A stretch of DNA of 12,970 bases from Quisquiliibacterium sp. (GCA_023257915.1 JALRBB010000260.1:1-12970), one strand, 5' to 3'; positions 1-6,848 are shown, numbered from the stretch's first letter. Notes: generated from the sequence alone by a model not told the origin. Numbers and translations are program-made.

Positions 1-550
1 GCAGCGCCCAGGCGGGATGGTCGTGCCGCTCGGACCGATGCCCAGTCCGGAGCATCTCGTCAACGCCGGTGCCGATCTGGTCTACTCGCGGCAGGCGCAG
101 TGGATCGCCGACGACATGTTCCACATCAGCGGCGAAATTCCGCGCACCACCGACTACGAGCGCGGATTGCCCGGCCAGGTCAGGCGCAGCGATCCACGCT
201 CAGCCTGGGAGCCGGACCCGCTGCTGGTCGATGAGCGTTCGGTTGCGGTGCATGTGCAAGGCAAGGGGCAGTTCGTGTTCTCGGCCTGCTCGCACGCGGG
301 CATCATCAATGTGCTTCGACATGCCAAGTCCAGTTTTCCGGAGGTGCCACTGTACGGCACGATGGGCGGCTTTCATCTTTCCGGCAACACCGAGACGATC
401 ATTCCGCAAACCGTTGCCGATCTCAGCCAGTTCGGGCTGAAACTGCTGGCGCCCGGGCACTGCACCGGCTGGCGGGCTCTCACCGCAATCAGCAAGGTAT
501 TCGGCGACGAACTGGTACCGTCGGCGGTTGGCAAGCGCTATCTGATTTAA
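1..550 (+). CDS. MBL-fold metallo-hydrolase, COG1237 type (3' part only)
   Basis: The 5' end lies before the window; the frame is open from base 2 and stops with TAA at 548-550, leaving about 182 C-terminal residues. The visible part carries features of the metallo-beta-lactamase branch annotated as 7,8-dihydropterin-6-methyl-4-(beta-D-ribofuranosyl)-aminobenzene-5'-phosphate synthase-like (COG1237): a ACSHAGIINV segment, GGFHLSG, and a late APGHCTGW motif. In this family these histidines help bind the active-site metals. The N-terminal HxHxDH motif must lie upstream, so metal competence cannot be judged here. Members run to roughly 250-330 residues, so about half is present. The substrate is not known for most proteins with this annotation. 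The next gene starts 8 bases after the stop, which suggests co-transcription. Confidence 0.85.
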   Translation, partial: QRPGGMVVPLGPMPSPEHLVNAGADLVYSRQAQWIADDMFHISGEIPRTTDYERGLPGQVRRSDPRSAWEPDPLLVDERSVAVHVQGKGQFVFSACSHAGIINVLRHAKSSFPEVPLYGTMGGFHLSGNTETIIPQTVADLSQFGLKLLAPGHCTGWRALTAISKVFGDELVPSAVGKRYLI

Positions 551-558
551 ACCTGACG

Positions 559-1239
559 ATGACAAGCATCAAACTCACCCGCGAGACGATCCTGAGCGGC
601 GCACTGCATGCGTCGGTACGCACGCTGCTTGGCCCGAACGTGCGACTGATGACTGATGAGGAACGCAGCGAGCAAATCGCCAGGATGCTGGCCGCGTCCC
701 CACGACCGGGGCGGGTTTGGGTATTCGCCTTCGGCTCGCTGATCTGGAACCCGGCTTTTCATTTCGCCGAAAAACGGGTCGCGCGCATCCACGGTTTTCA
801 TCGCCAGTTCTGTCTTTGGGCGCGCGCAGGTCGAGGCAGCCCGGAGCGCCCCGGCCTGATGCTGTCGCTGGAGTCTGGCGGCAGTTGTACCGGCGTCGCC
901 TATCGACTGGCCGAAGGCACCGAAAGTACCGAAATGGACGTGCTGTGGCGGCGCGAAATGGTCACGATGGCTTACCGACCGGTCTGGACCGTCGCGCACA
1001 CGCCCGAAGGCCCGGAGCCCGCGATCGCGTTCAGTGCCAACCGCAGCCATGAACGCTACATACCGGGCCTGAGCGAGAGCGAAGTCGCAGGCTACCTGGC
1101 CAGCGGAGCGGGCCCGATGGGCCGTTGCTGCGACTATCTGTTCGACACGGTCGAGCACCTGCGCCAGCTTGGAATTCGCGACCGCCGGCTCGAAGCGCTC
1201 GAGACCCGGGTACGCGCGCTTTGCAACGAATCGGGTTGA
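559..1239 (+). CDS. chaC: ChaC-type gamma-glutamylcyclotransferase
   Basis: A 226-residue protein close in length and motif order to E. coli ChaC. Members cleave glutathione in the cytosol to 5-oxoproline and Cys-Gly. The substrate-binding glycine loop is FAFGSLIWNP (residues 56-65), followed by GFHRQFCLWARAGRGSP (79-95) and TGVAYRL (111-117). The presumed catalytic acid is Glu133 in the LWRREM segment, which matches the LWKREM of E. coli ChaC. The start ATG at 559 has no clear Shine-Dalgarno but lies 8 bases after the upstream stop, consistent with translational coupling. The length before the glycine loop also fits the family. The gene ends 9 bases from the stop of the opposing SDR gene. 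The family assignment is firm; glutathione as substrate is inferred from the family. Confidence 0.93.
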   Translation: MTSIKLTRETILSGALHASVRTLLGPNVRLMTDEERSEQIARMLAASPRPGRVWVFAFGSLIWNPAFHFAEKRVARIHGFHRQFCLWARAGRGSPERPGLMLSLESGGSCTGVAYRLAEGTESTEMDVLWRREMVTMAYRPVWTVAHTPEGPEPAIAFSANRSHERYIPGLSESEVAGYLASGAGPMGRCCDYLFDTVEHLRQLGIRDRRLEALETRVRALCNESG

Positions 1240-1248
1240 CGCGGATCG

Positions 1249-2040
1249 CTACTTCGCCCGCCAGCCTCCGTCGATCACCATGCAGTGCCCGTTCACATAG
1301 CCGGCTTCGTCCGAGGCCAGATAGCAGACCGCCGACGCGATGTCCTCGACAGTTCCCCGTACGCCGGCCGGAATCAGCGCCTTGACCTGATCTTCATTGA
1401 CGACAACGCCACGACCGCTCATGTCGGGCACGCCAGGTCCGAGGATCTGCTGAGAGTGGCCGCGCAAGTCGGTCGGAATTGCCCCCGGGCAGATCGCGTT
1501 CACGGTGATACCACGAGCACCATAGACCACCGACATCTGACGGGTCAGACCGACGACCCCGTGCTTGGCTGCGATATAGGCAGCGCCACCGCCGGTCCCA
1601 TTCAGGCCTGCTACCGAGGCCATGTTGACGATTCGCCCGCGGCCACGCGGCAGCATCTCGCGCAAGGCGCGCTTGCAGCCAAGGAACACCCCGGTCAGAT
1701 CAATGTCGAGCACGCGGCGCCATAACGCCTCGTCCATCTCGTCGACGCTGAAGTAGCCGTCCAGGATGCCGGCGTTGTTGACCATGATCTCCAGAGGTCC
1801 GAGCTCTGCAATCGCGGCACTGACCGCGCGATCAATCTGCTCGGTCTTGCTGACGTCGGCCGCAAATGCGGCAGCCTTGCCACCGGCCTGCAAAATATCC
1901 TGCGCGGTACTGCGCGCCGCCGCCTCGTCAAGATCAACCACCGCGACCGCCGCGCCCCGCGCACCGAGCATCGACGCGATGCCTCGCCCGATGCCTGAAC
2001 CTGCCCCCGTCACCAACGCCATCCGACCGTCGAATCCCAT
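1249..2040 (-). CDS. SDR family NAD(P)-dependent oxidoreductase
   Basis: A classical short-chain dehydrogenase/reductase of 263 residues. The cofactor motif TGAGSGIG is at residues 11-18, with Asp36 after the second strand favouring NAD(H). ADV is at 61-63, NNAG at 88-91, catalytic Ser142, Tyr155 and Lys159 (YIAAK), then the NAICPG turn and a closing VIDGGW. The Asn usual in the fourth catalytic position is Asp114 here (DIDLTG), a substitution that occurs in other SDRs. I chose ATG 2040, preceded by GGGGAC and giving the usual short N-terminus; a TTG at 2079 would add 13 unlikely residues. It is convergent with chaC and divergent from the exported protein at 2262. The substrate cannot be read from sequence; a secondary alcohol or 3-hydroxyacyl compound is typical. 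Confidence 0.92.
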   Translation of the reverse strand: MGFDGRMALVTGAGSGIGRGIASMLGARGAAVAVVDLDEAAARSTAQDILQAGGKAAAFAADVSKTEQIDRAVSAAIAELGPLEIMVNNAGILDGYFSVDEMDEALWRRVLDIDLTGVFLGCKRALREMLPRGRGRIVNMASVAGLNGTGGGAAYIAAKHGVVGLTRQMSVVYGARGITVNAICPGAIPTDLRGHSQQILGPGVPDMSGRGVVVNEDQVKALIPAGVRGTVEDIASAVCYLASDEAGYVNGHCMVIDGGWRAK

Positions 2041-2261
2041 TACCAGTCCCCTGTGCTTGAGTCGGGCCGCGCGACGCAACCCGTTGGAGACTGCAGCTTA
2101 ACGGCAATCAGGCAGTCATGGTGTCAAGTCGAAGCTGCTCGTGGCTGTAGTCAAAGTGCTGATAACAGTGGCCAAGGCAGATATGGTTTTCAAATCCCAC
2201 GCGCAGTAGGCAGACTGAAAGCTTGTAGTCGGTACCTTGATTGGTATCGGTCGTAACGACC
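2041..2261. promoter_or_regulatory. Divergent intergenic region between SDR and exported-protein genes
   Basis: This 221-base spacer must hold promoters for both flanking genes. I see no convincing paired -35/-10 and no convincing RNA gene. Its composition looks less GC-rich than the genes around it. It ends in the perfect dyad GGTCGT-A-ACGACC (2249-2261), touching the ATG at 2262. Confidence 0.4.
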
Positions 2262-3086
2262 ATGCGAGAGAACCCAGGTCTCGTGCAGACGATTTTAAAA
2301 ACCTTGCTGATGGCTGCGCTGCTCAGTACGGCCGCATGGACGCATGCCGCCTGCGATCCGCGATCGGTCAGCCCGGCGGACCAGATCCGCACCGGCAACG
2401 GCGCCGTGCTGCTGGTCACGCACGCCTCGAGCGCATTCGATCCGCGGATGTCGACCAAGACCGGACTGGACGCGGCGATTCGGCTCGCGCGTCAGCATGC
2501 GATTCCGACGATTTACCTGAAAGACGACGCGCCCGGTCTGCGCTACTTCATGGACGACTGCGCGCCAGACCACTGGGCCGAATCGGAAGATGGTGAGATC
2601 CGGTTTTCGCTACAGGCGCAGCATGTGCTGCTCGCCGGCGGTCATCTGGAACTGTGCCTGTCGCGCACGATGCACGACATCCTGGAGCAGTGGGCGAAAC
2701 AGACGCCGCGCAACCTGCGCATCACCTTGCTGATGGACGCGATCTACTCGAACGGCAAGGCGATCGACCCGCAGGACGACTACTACGACAAGCTCGAAGG
2801 TTTCCTGGGTGTCGTCACCCATGGTCGACCCGGAGGCGAGGCCTGGCCCAAGCTGACCCTGCTCGAGACCATGGGTGTGATTGCGCGCCATCGCCAGCAA
2901 CGCGATTATTTGCGCCGGGTTTTGCCGCATTACGCCCGAACGATGCCGAGCGGCTATCGCGTAGAGATGCGCGTCAATGACGAGGAGTCGCACACGCTGG
3001 TGCGCGGAGCAGGTTCAGGCGCACCCACGCTGAGTTTTCATTTCATCGACAGCGCGTTACAGATGGCCGACCGCCTCGCCCCCTGA
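2262..3086 (+). CDS. Exported protein with divergent isochorismatase-like pattern
   Basis: A 274-residue protein with a Sec-type signal: a basic start, hydrophobic ILKTLLMAALLSTAA, and probable cleavage after Ala29 (THA|AC). I do not recognise a named family. The pattern resembles an isochorismatase/cysteine-hydrolase fold: AVLLVTHASSAFDP (48-61) where the family has LLVIDxQxxF, then ARQHAIPTIYL (76-86), then HVLLAGGHLELCLSRT (121-136) placing Cys132 at the nucleophile position, and RITLLMDAIYSNG (153-165) like the strand and DA after it. The catalytic Asp position is His54 and no matching Lys is evident, so classic catalysis looks unlikely. About 100 further residues have no recognised motif. 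Start choice is uncertain: ATG 2262 has no Shine-Dalgarno, and TTG 2241 or GTG 2283 are in frame. That it is a real exported protein is likely; the fold is a guess. Confidence 0.72.
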   Translation: MRENPGLVQTILKTLLMAALLSTAAWTHAACDPRSVSPADQIRTGNGAVLLVTHASSAFDPRMSTKTGLDAAIRLARQHAIPTIYLKDDAPGLRYFMDDCAPDHWAESEDGEIRFSLQAQHVLLAGGHLELCLSRTMHDILEQWAKQTPRNLRITLLMDAIYSNGKAIDPQDDYYDKLEGFLGVVTHGRPGGEAWPKLTLLETMGVIARHRQQRDYLRRVLPHYARTMPSGYRVEMRVNDEESHTLVRGAGSGAPTLSFHFIDSALQMADRLAP

Positions 3087-3088
3087 AA

Positions 3089-3101
3089 CCGCAGGATGCG
3101 G
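3089..3101. terminator. Weak hairpin between convergent genes
   Basis: CCGCA-GGA-TGCGG forms a 5-base-pair stem with a 3-base loop in the 27-base gap between two converging stops. Read on the minus strand it is followed by TTT. It could serve as a short terminator for the 3114-3551 gene, but the stem is small. Confidence 0.3.
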
Positions 3102-3113
3102 CTTGCGCCGCGC

Positions 3114-3551
3114 TCAGTCGTCCTTGCGCCCCTTGCCCTGACCGGAGCCATTGCCGCGGCCATTGCCCTGCCCTTTGCCCTGACCAGGATGATCAGCCTG
3201 CCCTGAGGCATTGTGGCCGCGATGCATCGGCACGACGACTTCGTTGTACCAACTCTCCTGCACGAAGTAGACCTGACGGCCGCAGGCATCGTACTTGCGG
3301 CAATGCTTACCCCAGTCCTTCGCATGACCCGGGGGCACGTGCAGATAAAGCGGACGCCCGGGCGACATGCCGGAACCGGGGCGATGGATGATGACCGGGT
3401 CCCGGTAGATCAGCCTGGGCTGTCCATAGTTCCCGATTTCGATGTGCCCGTAAAACCCGGGCTGACCAATGCTGATCGACACACCGACATCGGCGGCCAT
3501 GACCTCTGAGAACGTCAGCGCTGCCACAAACGCCAAGAACAGATTTTTCAT
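3114..3551 (-). CDS. Small exported protein with Gly/Lys/Gln-rich tail
   Basis: A 145-residue protein with a clear signal peptide (MKNLFLAFVAALTF, probable cleavage after Ala19 in VMA|AD). The mature part opens with ADVGVSISIGQPGFYG, then QPRLIY, RPLYLHVPPGHAKDW (66-80), and two cysteines (Cys84 and Cys90, in KHCRKYDACG) that may pair. The last 30 or so residues are a low-complexity tail of Gly, Lys, Gln, Asn and Arg, encoded by degenerate tandem repeats at about 3117-3190. I recall similar hypothetical secreted proteins as common in beta-proteobacteria but know of no function. The start is well set: AGGAGGTGAGCAATG is a near-ideal ribosome site. A periplasmic, cell-wall or polyanion-binding role is conceivable from the basic tail, but nothing proves it. 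Confidence 0.85.
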   Translation of the reverse strand: MKNLFLAFVAALTFSEVMAADVGVSISIGQPGFYGHIEIGNYGQPRLIYRDPVIIHRPGSGMSPGRPLYLHVPPGHAKDWGKHCRKYDACGRQVYFVQESWYNEVVVPMHRGHNASGQADHPGQGKGQGNGRGNGSGQGKGRKDD

Positions 3552-3733
3552 TGCTCACCTCCTGCACATCACGTCAATTCAATATACCAAGCAAGTCAGG
3601 CAATCTTGGATGCCGCTGGTCAGCATCGGCATGCCGCCCAGTGGGCAAGCCGCACTTGCATGCCACTTCCCGCCAATGACAGACTGCGGGCTCGCGCCGA
3701 ACTGCATCCCGGTTCGCAGGAGCCCCGACACCG
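3552..3733. promoter_or_regulatory. Divergent intergenic region before thiolase-like gene
   Basis: This 182-base spacer separates the small exported protein (minus) from the thiolase-like gene (plus). A TATATT hexamer at 3586-3581 on the minus strand is a possible -10 for the exported protein, with no good -35. A perfect 10-base palindrome CGGCATGCCG lies at 3627-3636. AGGAG at 3718-3722 is a plausible but rather distant ribosome site for the ATG at 3734. Confidence 0.35.
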
Positions 3734-5329
3734 ATGACTAACGACACCACGGCAAGCCACATCGATCCGAGAACTCCGGTTCTGATCGGCTGCGGCCAGA
3801 TCACTGACACTAGCGGCGAGCCCAGTTCGCGTCGCTCGCCGTCCTACTTCGCCGCGCAGGCGGCGCAACTCGCGCTCGCCGACGCCTTCACCGACCGGAT
3901 TGAGCCCCAGCGCGACACTGCTGCCGATACCCGTCGACTCGCAGCACGCATCGATGCAATCGCAGTCATGCAGTTCTTTAGCGAGTCCTCGCCACGCTTC
4001 GTTCAACCGTTCGGTCGTTCGAACAACCCACCAGCCAGTGTCGCGCGGCTGATCGGCGCCAGCGCAGTGCGGGAACATGTCTACACCCAGGTGGGCGGCA
4101 ACATGCCGCAGTACCTGCTCAACGACTACGCCCAGCGAATTGCCGATGGTGAACTCGACGCGGCACTGGTCACTGGCGCAGAGTTGCTGCGCTCGACCCA
4201 GTTGGCGCGACGACAAGGGCTGAACCTGGACTGGAGCGAACACTTTGCCAACGAGCCGCTGCGCGCCGGAGACGATCGACTCGGCTGGAGCGAAGAGGAA
4301 GCGCGCCACGGCCTGAACGCGGCGATCTGGTTCTATCCGCTGATCGAAAACGCGATCCGCGCAGGGCGTGGCACAAGCCCGCAAGCGCACCTGAAGTCAA
4401 TGGCCAGCCTGTTCGCCCGACTGGCTGCCGTGGCGCGCGACAATCCACTCGCCACCCGACGTGAAGGCTGGGATGCGGACGCGTTGGCCCGCATCGATGC
4501 ACAAAACCGTTACATCGCCTATCCGTATCCGCGACTGATGAATGCCAACGCCATGATCGACCAGTCGGCTGCAGTGCTGATGGTGTCGACCGCGCTGGCT
4601 GACGAAATGGGCATCGCGCATGATCGCCGCGTCTACCTGCATGGCTGCGCAGATGCCGCAGACACCTGGGTGGTCAGTGAGCGCGCGCAACTGGATCGCT
4701 CACCGGCGATCCGCGGCTGTGCGTCGATCGCGCTGCAAATGGCCGGCGTGCAGGTTTCGGACATCGCGCGCTTCGATCTGTACAGCTGCTTTCCGTCAGC
4801 GGTCGAGGTCGCCTGCCGAGAGATTGGGCTGGCCGAGGACGATCCGCGACCGCTTAGCGTGACCGGCGGGCTGCCGTACTTCGGCGGTCCCGGCAACAAC
4901 TACGTCACGCACTCGATTGCCCAGATGATGATCGAACTGCGCAGCCTTCCGAATAGTTGGGGCATGGTCACCGGCAATGGCAGCTACCTGACCAAGCACT
5001 CCGCAGGAATCTACTCAACCCGTCCATTCGAAGGACGTTGGCAGCGTGCCGACTGCTCCGCGCTACAAGCATCGATCGACGCCGCCGAAAAGACGCGGGT
5101 CGAAGTCAGACCGCAAGGCCCCGCCCGACTCGAGACGTATACGGTCGCCTTTGATCGGGACAAGCCGCAGCGCGGCATCGTGTTCGCCAGGCTGCCCGAC
5201 GGCGCGCGATGCGTGGCCACCGTACCGCCTGAGCAGGCCTTGCTCGAGGACATGATCTCGACCGAGCAGATCGGCAGGCAGGGCATCGTCGAGGCCCGCC
5301 CGGACGGCAACCTGTTCCTGCCATCCTGA
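3734..5329 (+). CDS. Thiolase-like protein (TLP1/acetyl-CoA acetyltransferase-like)
   Basis: A 531-residue protein of the group annotated as acetyl-CoA acetyltransferase or thiolase-like protein type 1. Motifs in order: TPVLIGCGQITD (14-25), GGNMPQYLLNDYAQRIADG (121-139), LVTGAE (145-150), DLYSCFPSAVEVA (348-360), GGLPYFGGPGNNYVTHS (378-394) and TGNGSYLTKHSAGIYST (413-429). About 80 extra C-terminal residues match the added C-terminal domain of TLP1 proteins. The nucleophilic Cys of true thiolases is missing near TQVGGN (118-123), and the C-terminal CxG motif is GNG. It is therefore unlikely to be a standard thiolase, although an acyl-CoA ligand is likely from the fold. AGGAG lies 11 bases before the ATG. 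The SDR gene 67 bases downstream is probably in the same operon, suggesting lipid or acyl-CoA metabolism. Confidence 0.88.
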   Translation: MTNDTTASHIDPRTPVLIGCGQITDTSGEPSSRRSPSYFAAQAAQLALADAFTDRIEPQRDTAADTRRLAARIDAIAVMQFFSESSPRFVQPFGRSNNPPASVARLIGASAVREHVYTQVGGNMPQYLLNDYAQRIADGELDAALVTGAELLRSTQLARRQGLNLDWSEHFANEPLRAGDDRLGWSEEEARHGLNAAIWFYPLIENAIRAGRGTSPQAHLKSMASLFARLAAVARDNPLATRREGWDADALARIDAQNRYIAYPYPRLMNANAMIDQSAAVLMVSTALADEMGIAHDRRVYLHGCADAADTWVVSERAQLDRSPAIRGCASIALQMAGVQVSDIARFDLYSCFPSAVEVACREIGLAEDDPRPLSVTGGLPYFGGPGNNYVTHSIAQMMIELRSLPNSWGMVTGNGSYLTKHSAGIYSTRPFEGRWQRADCSALQASIDAAEKTRVEVRPQGPARLETYTVAFDRDKPQRGIVFARLPDGARCVATVPPEQALLEDMISTEQIGRQGIVEARPDGNLFLPS

Positions 5330-5346
5330 CCGCATTGTCTGTCTTG

Positions 5347-5368
5347 CGCGATTCGCTGACGAATCGCG
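5347..5368. other. Perfect 9-bp hairpin in thiolase-like/SDR gap
   Basis: CGCGATTCG-CTGA-CGAATCGCG is a perfect 9-base-pair stem with a 4-base loop, 18 bases after the thiolase-like stop and 29 bases before the SDR ATG. There is no T-run after it, so it looks more like an mRNA-processing or stability element, an attenuator, or a dyad operator than a classic terminator. A Rho-independent stop cannot be excluded. Confidence 0.55.
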
Positions 5369-5396
5369 TCCCCAACCCCCACCAGGAAACATCACG

Positions 5397-6161
5397 ATGA
5401 ACAACAAGGTCTGCGTCGTCTCCGGCTCGTCTTCCGGCATCGGTGCCGCCACGGTCGAACTGTTTGCCGCCAACGGCTGGCATGTCGCCATCAATTATTC
5501 GCGTCATGAGGAGCCTGCGCAGCAGGTCGCGCAGGCCTGCCGCGCAAAAGGCGTTGAGGCACTGGTTCATCGGGCGGATGTCTCGGTCGATGCCGACTGC
5601 CGCTCGTTCGCAGACGCGGTCGAGGCTCGATGGGGCCGATGCGATGCGCTGGTCAATAATGCAGGCACAACCCGCTTTGTCGATGCACGCGATCTTGATG
5701 GTATCCAGGGCGAGGATTTCCTGAAGATCTACGGGGTCAACGTGGTGGGTCCATTCCAGATGACGCGCGCATTCGCGCCGCTCATGCGGCGCAACCCCGG
5801 CGCGGGTGTCGTCAACGTTTCGTCGATCGCATCCAAGCTGGGCCGCGGCTCGAGCATCGCCTATGCGGCCTCCAAGGGAGCGCTCAACACGCTAACCCTG
5901 TCGCTGGCACGCACGCTTGGCCCGCAAATCCGGGTTAACGCGGTGGCGCCCGGCATGATCGACTCATCCTGGCTGCGGCAAGGCCTTGGCGAGGCCCGGT
6001 TCAACGCTCAGCGCGACAACTACGCCGCACACGCAGCGCTGAGCGACGTCGTGCAACCGGCCGACGTGGCTGAGACGATCTACTGGCTTGCAGCGGGAGC
6101 CGGCAAAACGACCGGTGAACTGGTCAGCGTCGATTCTGGCTTCGTGATCGGCAAGATCTGA
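5397..6161 (+). CDS. FabG-like SDR oxidoreductase
   Basis: A 254-residue classical SDR. Cofactor loop SGSSSGIG is at residues 9-16, ADVS at 60-63, NNAG at 87-90, Asn115 in VNVVG, catalytic Ser in NVSSIAS (140-146), Tyr156 and Lys160 (YAASK), and NAVAPGMI (181-188). The full Asn-Ser-Tyr-Lys set is present. Asn33-Tyr34 with Ser35-Arg36 after the second strand suggest NADP(H) rather than NAD(H). The ribosome site AGGAA lies 8 bases from ATG 5397. Members of this branch are usually called 3-oxoacyl-ACP reductase or glucose-1-dehydrogenase-like by default; the true substrate is open. Following a thiolase-like gene, a 3-oxoacyl or 3-hydroxyacyl thioester is a reasonable guess. It converges on the host-attachment gene with a strong hairpin between. 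Confidence 0.92.
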   Translation: MNNKVCVVSGSSSGIGAATVELFAANGWHVAINYSRHEEPAQQVAQACRAKGVEALVHRADVSVDADCRSFADAVEARWGRCDALVNNAGTTRFVDARDLDGIQGEDFLKIYGVNVVGPFQMTRAFAPLMRRNPGAGVVNVSSIASKLGRGSSIAYAASKGALNTLTLSLARTLGPQIRVNAVAPGMIDSSWLRQGLGEARFNAQRDNYAAHAALSDVVQPADVAETIYWLAAGAGKTTGELVSVDSGFVIGKI

Positions 6162-6177
6162 GCCACAGACCGGAGCG

Positions 6178-6216
6178 GCATTGCGCAGCGACCTGGCTAC
6201 AGGCGTTGCGCAATGC
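6178..6216. terminator. Long bidirectional hairpin at convergent gene ends
   Basis: Arms GCATTGCGCA (6178-6187) and TGCGCAATGC (6207-6216) are perfect 10-base inverted repeats. The interior extends the stem: GCG with CGT (one G-U), a bulged A, then CCTG-GCTA-CAGG. The whole folds into about 17 pairs closed by a 4-base loop. It lies just past the SDR stop (6161) and overlaps the last codons of the host-attachment gene, whose stop codon (6199-6197) is in the terminal loop. There is no T-tract on either strand, so it may act as a mutual termination or 3'-end protection structure. Confidence 0.7.
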
Positions 6217-6634
6217 GCTCGTGCAAGCTGGCCGCGTCGAGCGAGGTGTAGTCCTTGTCGATTTCAAGCGCAATCGTGTCGCGCAGCGGATCATGAAACT
6301 GCGCACGAAGCTGCCCTAGAAATCCTGGTGCCGCAACCAGAACGAGCTTGTCGAACGCATGCTCGACGCGTCCTTTTTCCAGTTCGTCGACCAACTGACT
6401 GGCGAAACGCAATTGTTCGCGCGTCTTCGGATCCATGTCCATCTCGACCGCATGGCGCCCCTTGCCATGGCTGTCGTAGACGCGGCCAGGCTTGTCATCG
6501 GCCAGATCGAGCTGATGCGCTCTCGCATCCGGGTTTTCCCATTGACCGATCTCGACCAGTGGTTTGGTCACACCATCGGCGCGAAACAGCAGCGCGCGCG
6601 AACTGTTGCCGCTAAGAATCCAGAATTTAGTCAT
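6197..6634 (-). CDS. Host attachment family protein
   Basis: A 145-residue protein of the family annotated as host attachment protein or protein required for attachment to host cells (PF10116), which comparative work has linked to bacterial relatives of the release-factor eRF1 middle domain. Visible family pattern: FWILSGNSSRALLF (4-17), an acidic/basic middle DKPGRVYDSHGKGRHA (47-62), then VEHAFDKLVLVAAPGFLGQLR (90-110) and DKDYTSLD (126-133). The length is normal. There is no signal or membrane segment, so it is likely cytosolic despite the name; a role in RNA or ribosome stress is more plausible to me than surface attachment. The ATG has TTAGGATG as ribosome site and lies 8 bases after the stop of the HPF-like fragment, consistent with coupled translation. 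Confidence 0.88.
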   Translation of the reverse strand: MTKFWILSGNSSRALLFRADGVTKPLVEIGQWENPDARAHQLDLADDKPGRVYDSHGKGRHAVEMDMDPKTREQLRFASQLVDELEKGRVEHAFDKLVLVAAPGFLGQLRAQFHDPLRDTIALEIDKDYTSLDAASLHERIAQRL

Positions 6635-6642
6635 TTTTCATC

Positions 6643-6759
6643 CTAACTGTTGATCGCATCGCAGCGTCCCTCCAGACGACGCAGGCGCTCCTGGACGCGA
6701 GATTCCACGGCAAATGACGGATCGACGTCGACGAACCTGAGTTCAAGTGGGGTTGGCAA
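6643..6759 (-). pseudogene. Truncated HPF/RaiA-like N-terminal fragment (38 codons)
   Basis: Reading minus from TTG 6759 gives MPTPLELRFVDVD, then PSFAVESRVQERL, then RRLEGRCDAINS and TAG. This follows the first strand and helix of ribosome hibernation/sigma-54 modulation proteins, which run like PLQITFRxMDPSxAVExRIREKxxKLExFxDRIxSCRV. The stop falls exactly where the family continues with CRVV, so about two thirds of a normal 95-110 residue protein is gone. The ribosome site is striking: AAAGGGGGTGATC differs at one position from the anti-Shine-Dalgarno complement AAGGAGGTGATC and sits 5 bases from the TTG (a GTG at 6765 is also in frame). The fragment could be a decayed gene, a leader ORF that couples translation into the host-attachment gene, or a small protein in its own right. 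Confidence 0.6.
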
Positions 6760-6848
6760 GATCACCCCCTTTCAGTGAGTTGCTGGAACGGGCCTCGCGC
6801 AATGCCCCGACGGAGCATCCCGCCGGACCCGACTTTGACTACAGTTTC

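Noticed and set aside
2237..2250. FNR-like box TTGAT-TGGT-ATCGG
   Set aside because: Only 8 of 10 matches and 12 bases from the ATG, too close for an activator site; matches of this level are expected by chance.
2108..2458. Minus-strand open frame across the spacer before the exported protein
   Set aside because: It starts inside the exported-protein gene and has no motif. Its C-terminal stretch in the less GC-rich spacer drew attention as a possible gene relic, but I could not match it to anything.
3627..3636. 10-base palindrome CGGCATGCCG as an operator
   Set aside because: Short GC palindromes of this size are common in GC-rich DNA, and nothing around it supports a specific binder.
3620..4390. 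256-codon minus-strand open frame opposite the thiolase-like gene
   Set aside because: Shadow of a well-supported family protein; no ribosome site and no recognisable product.
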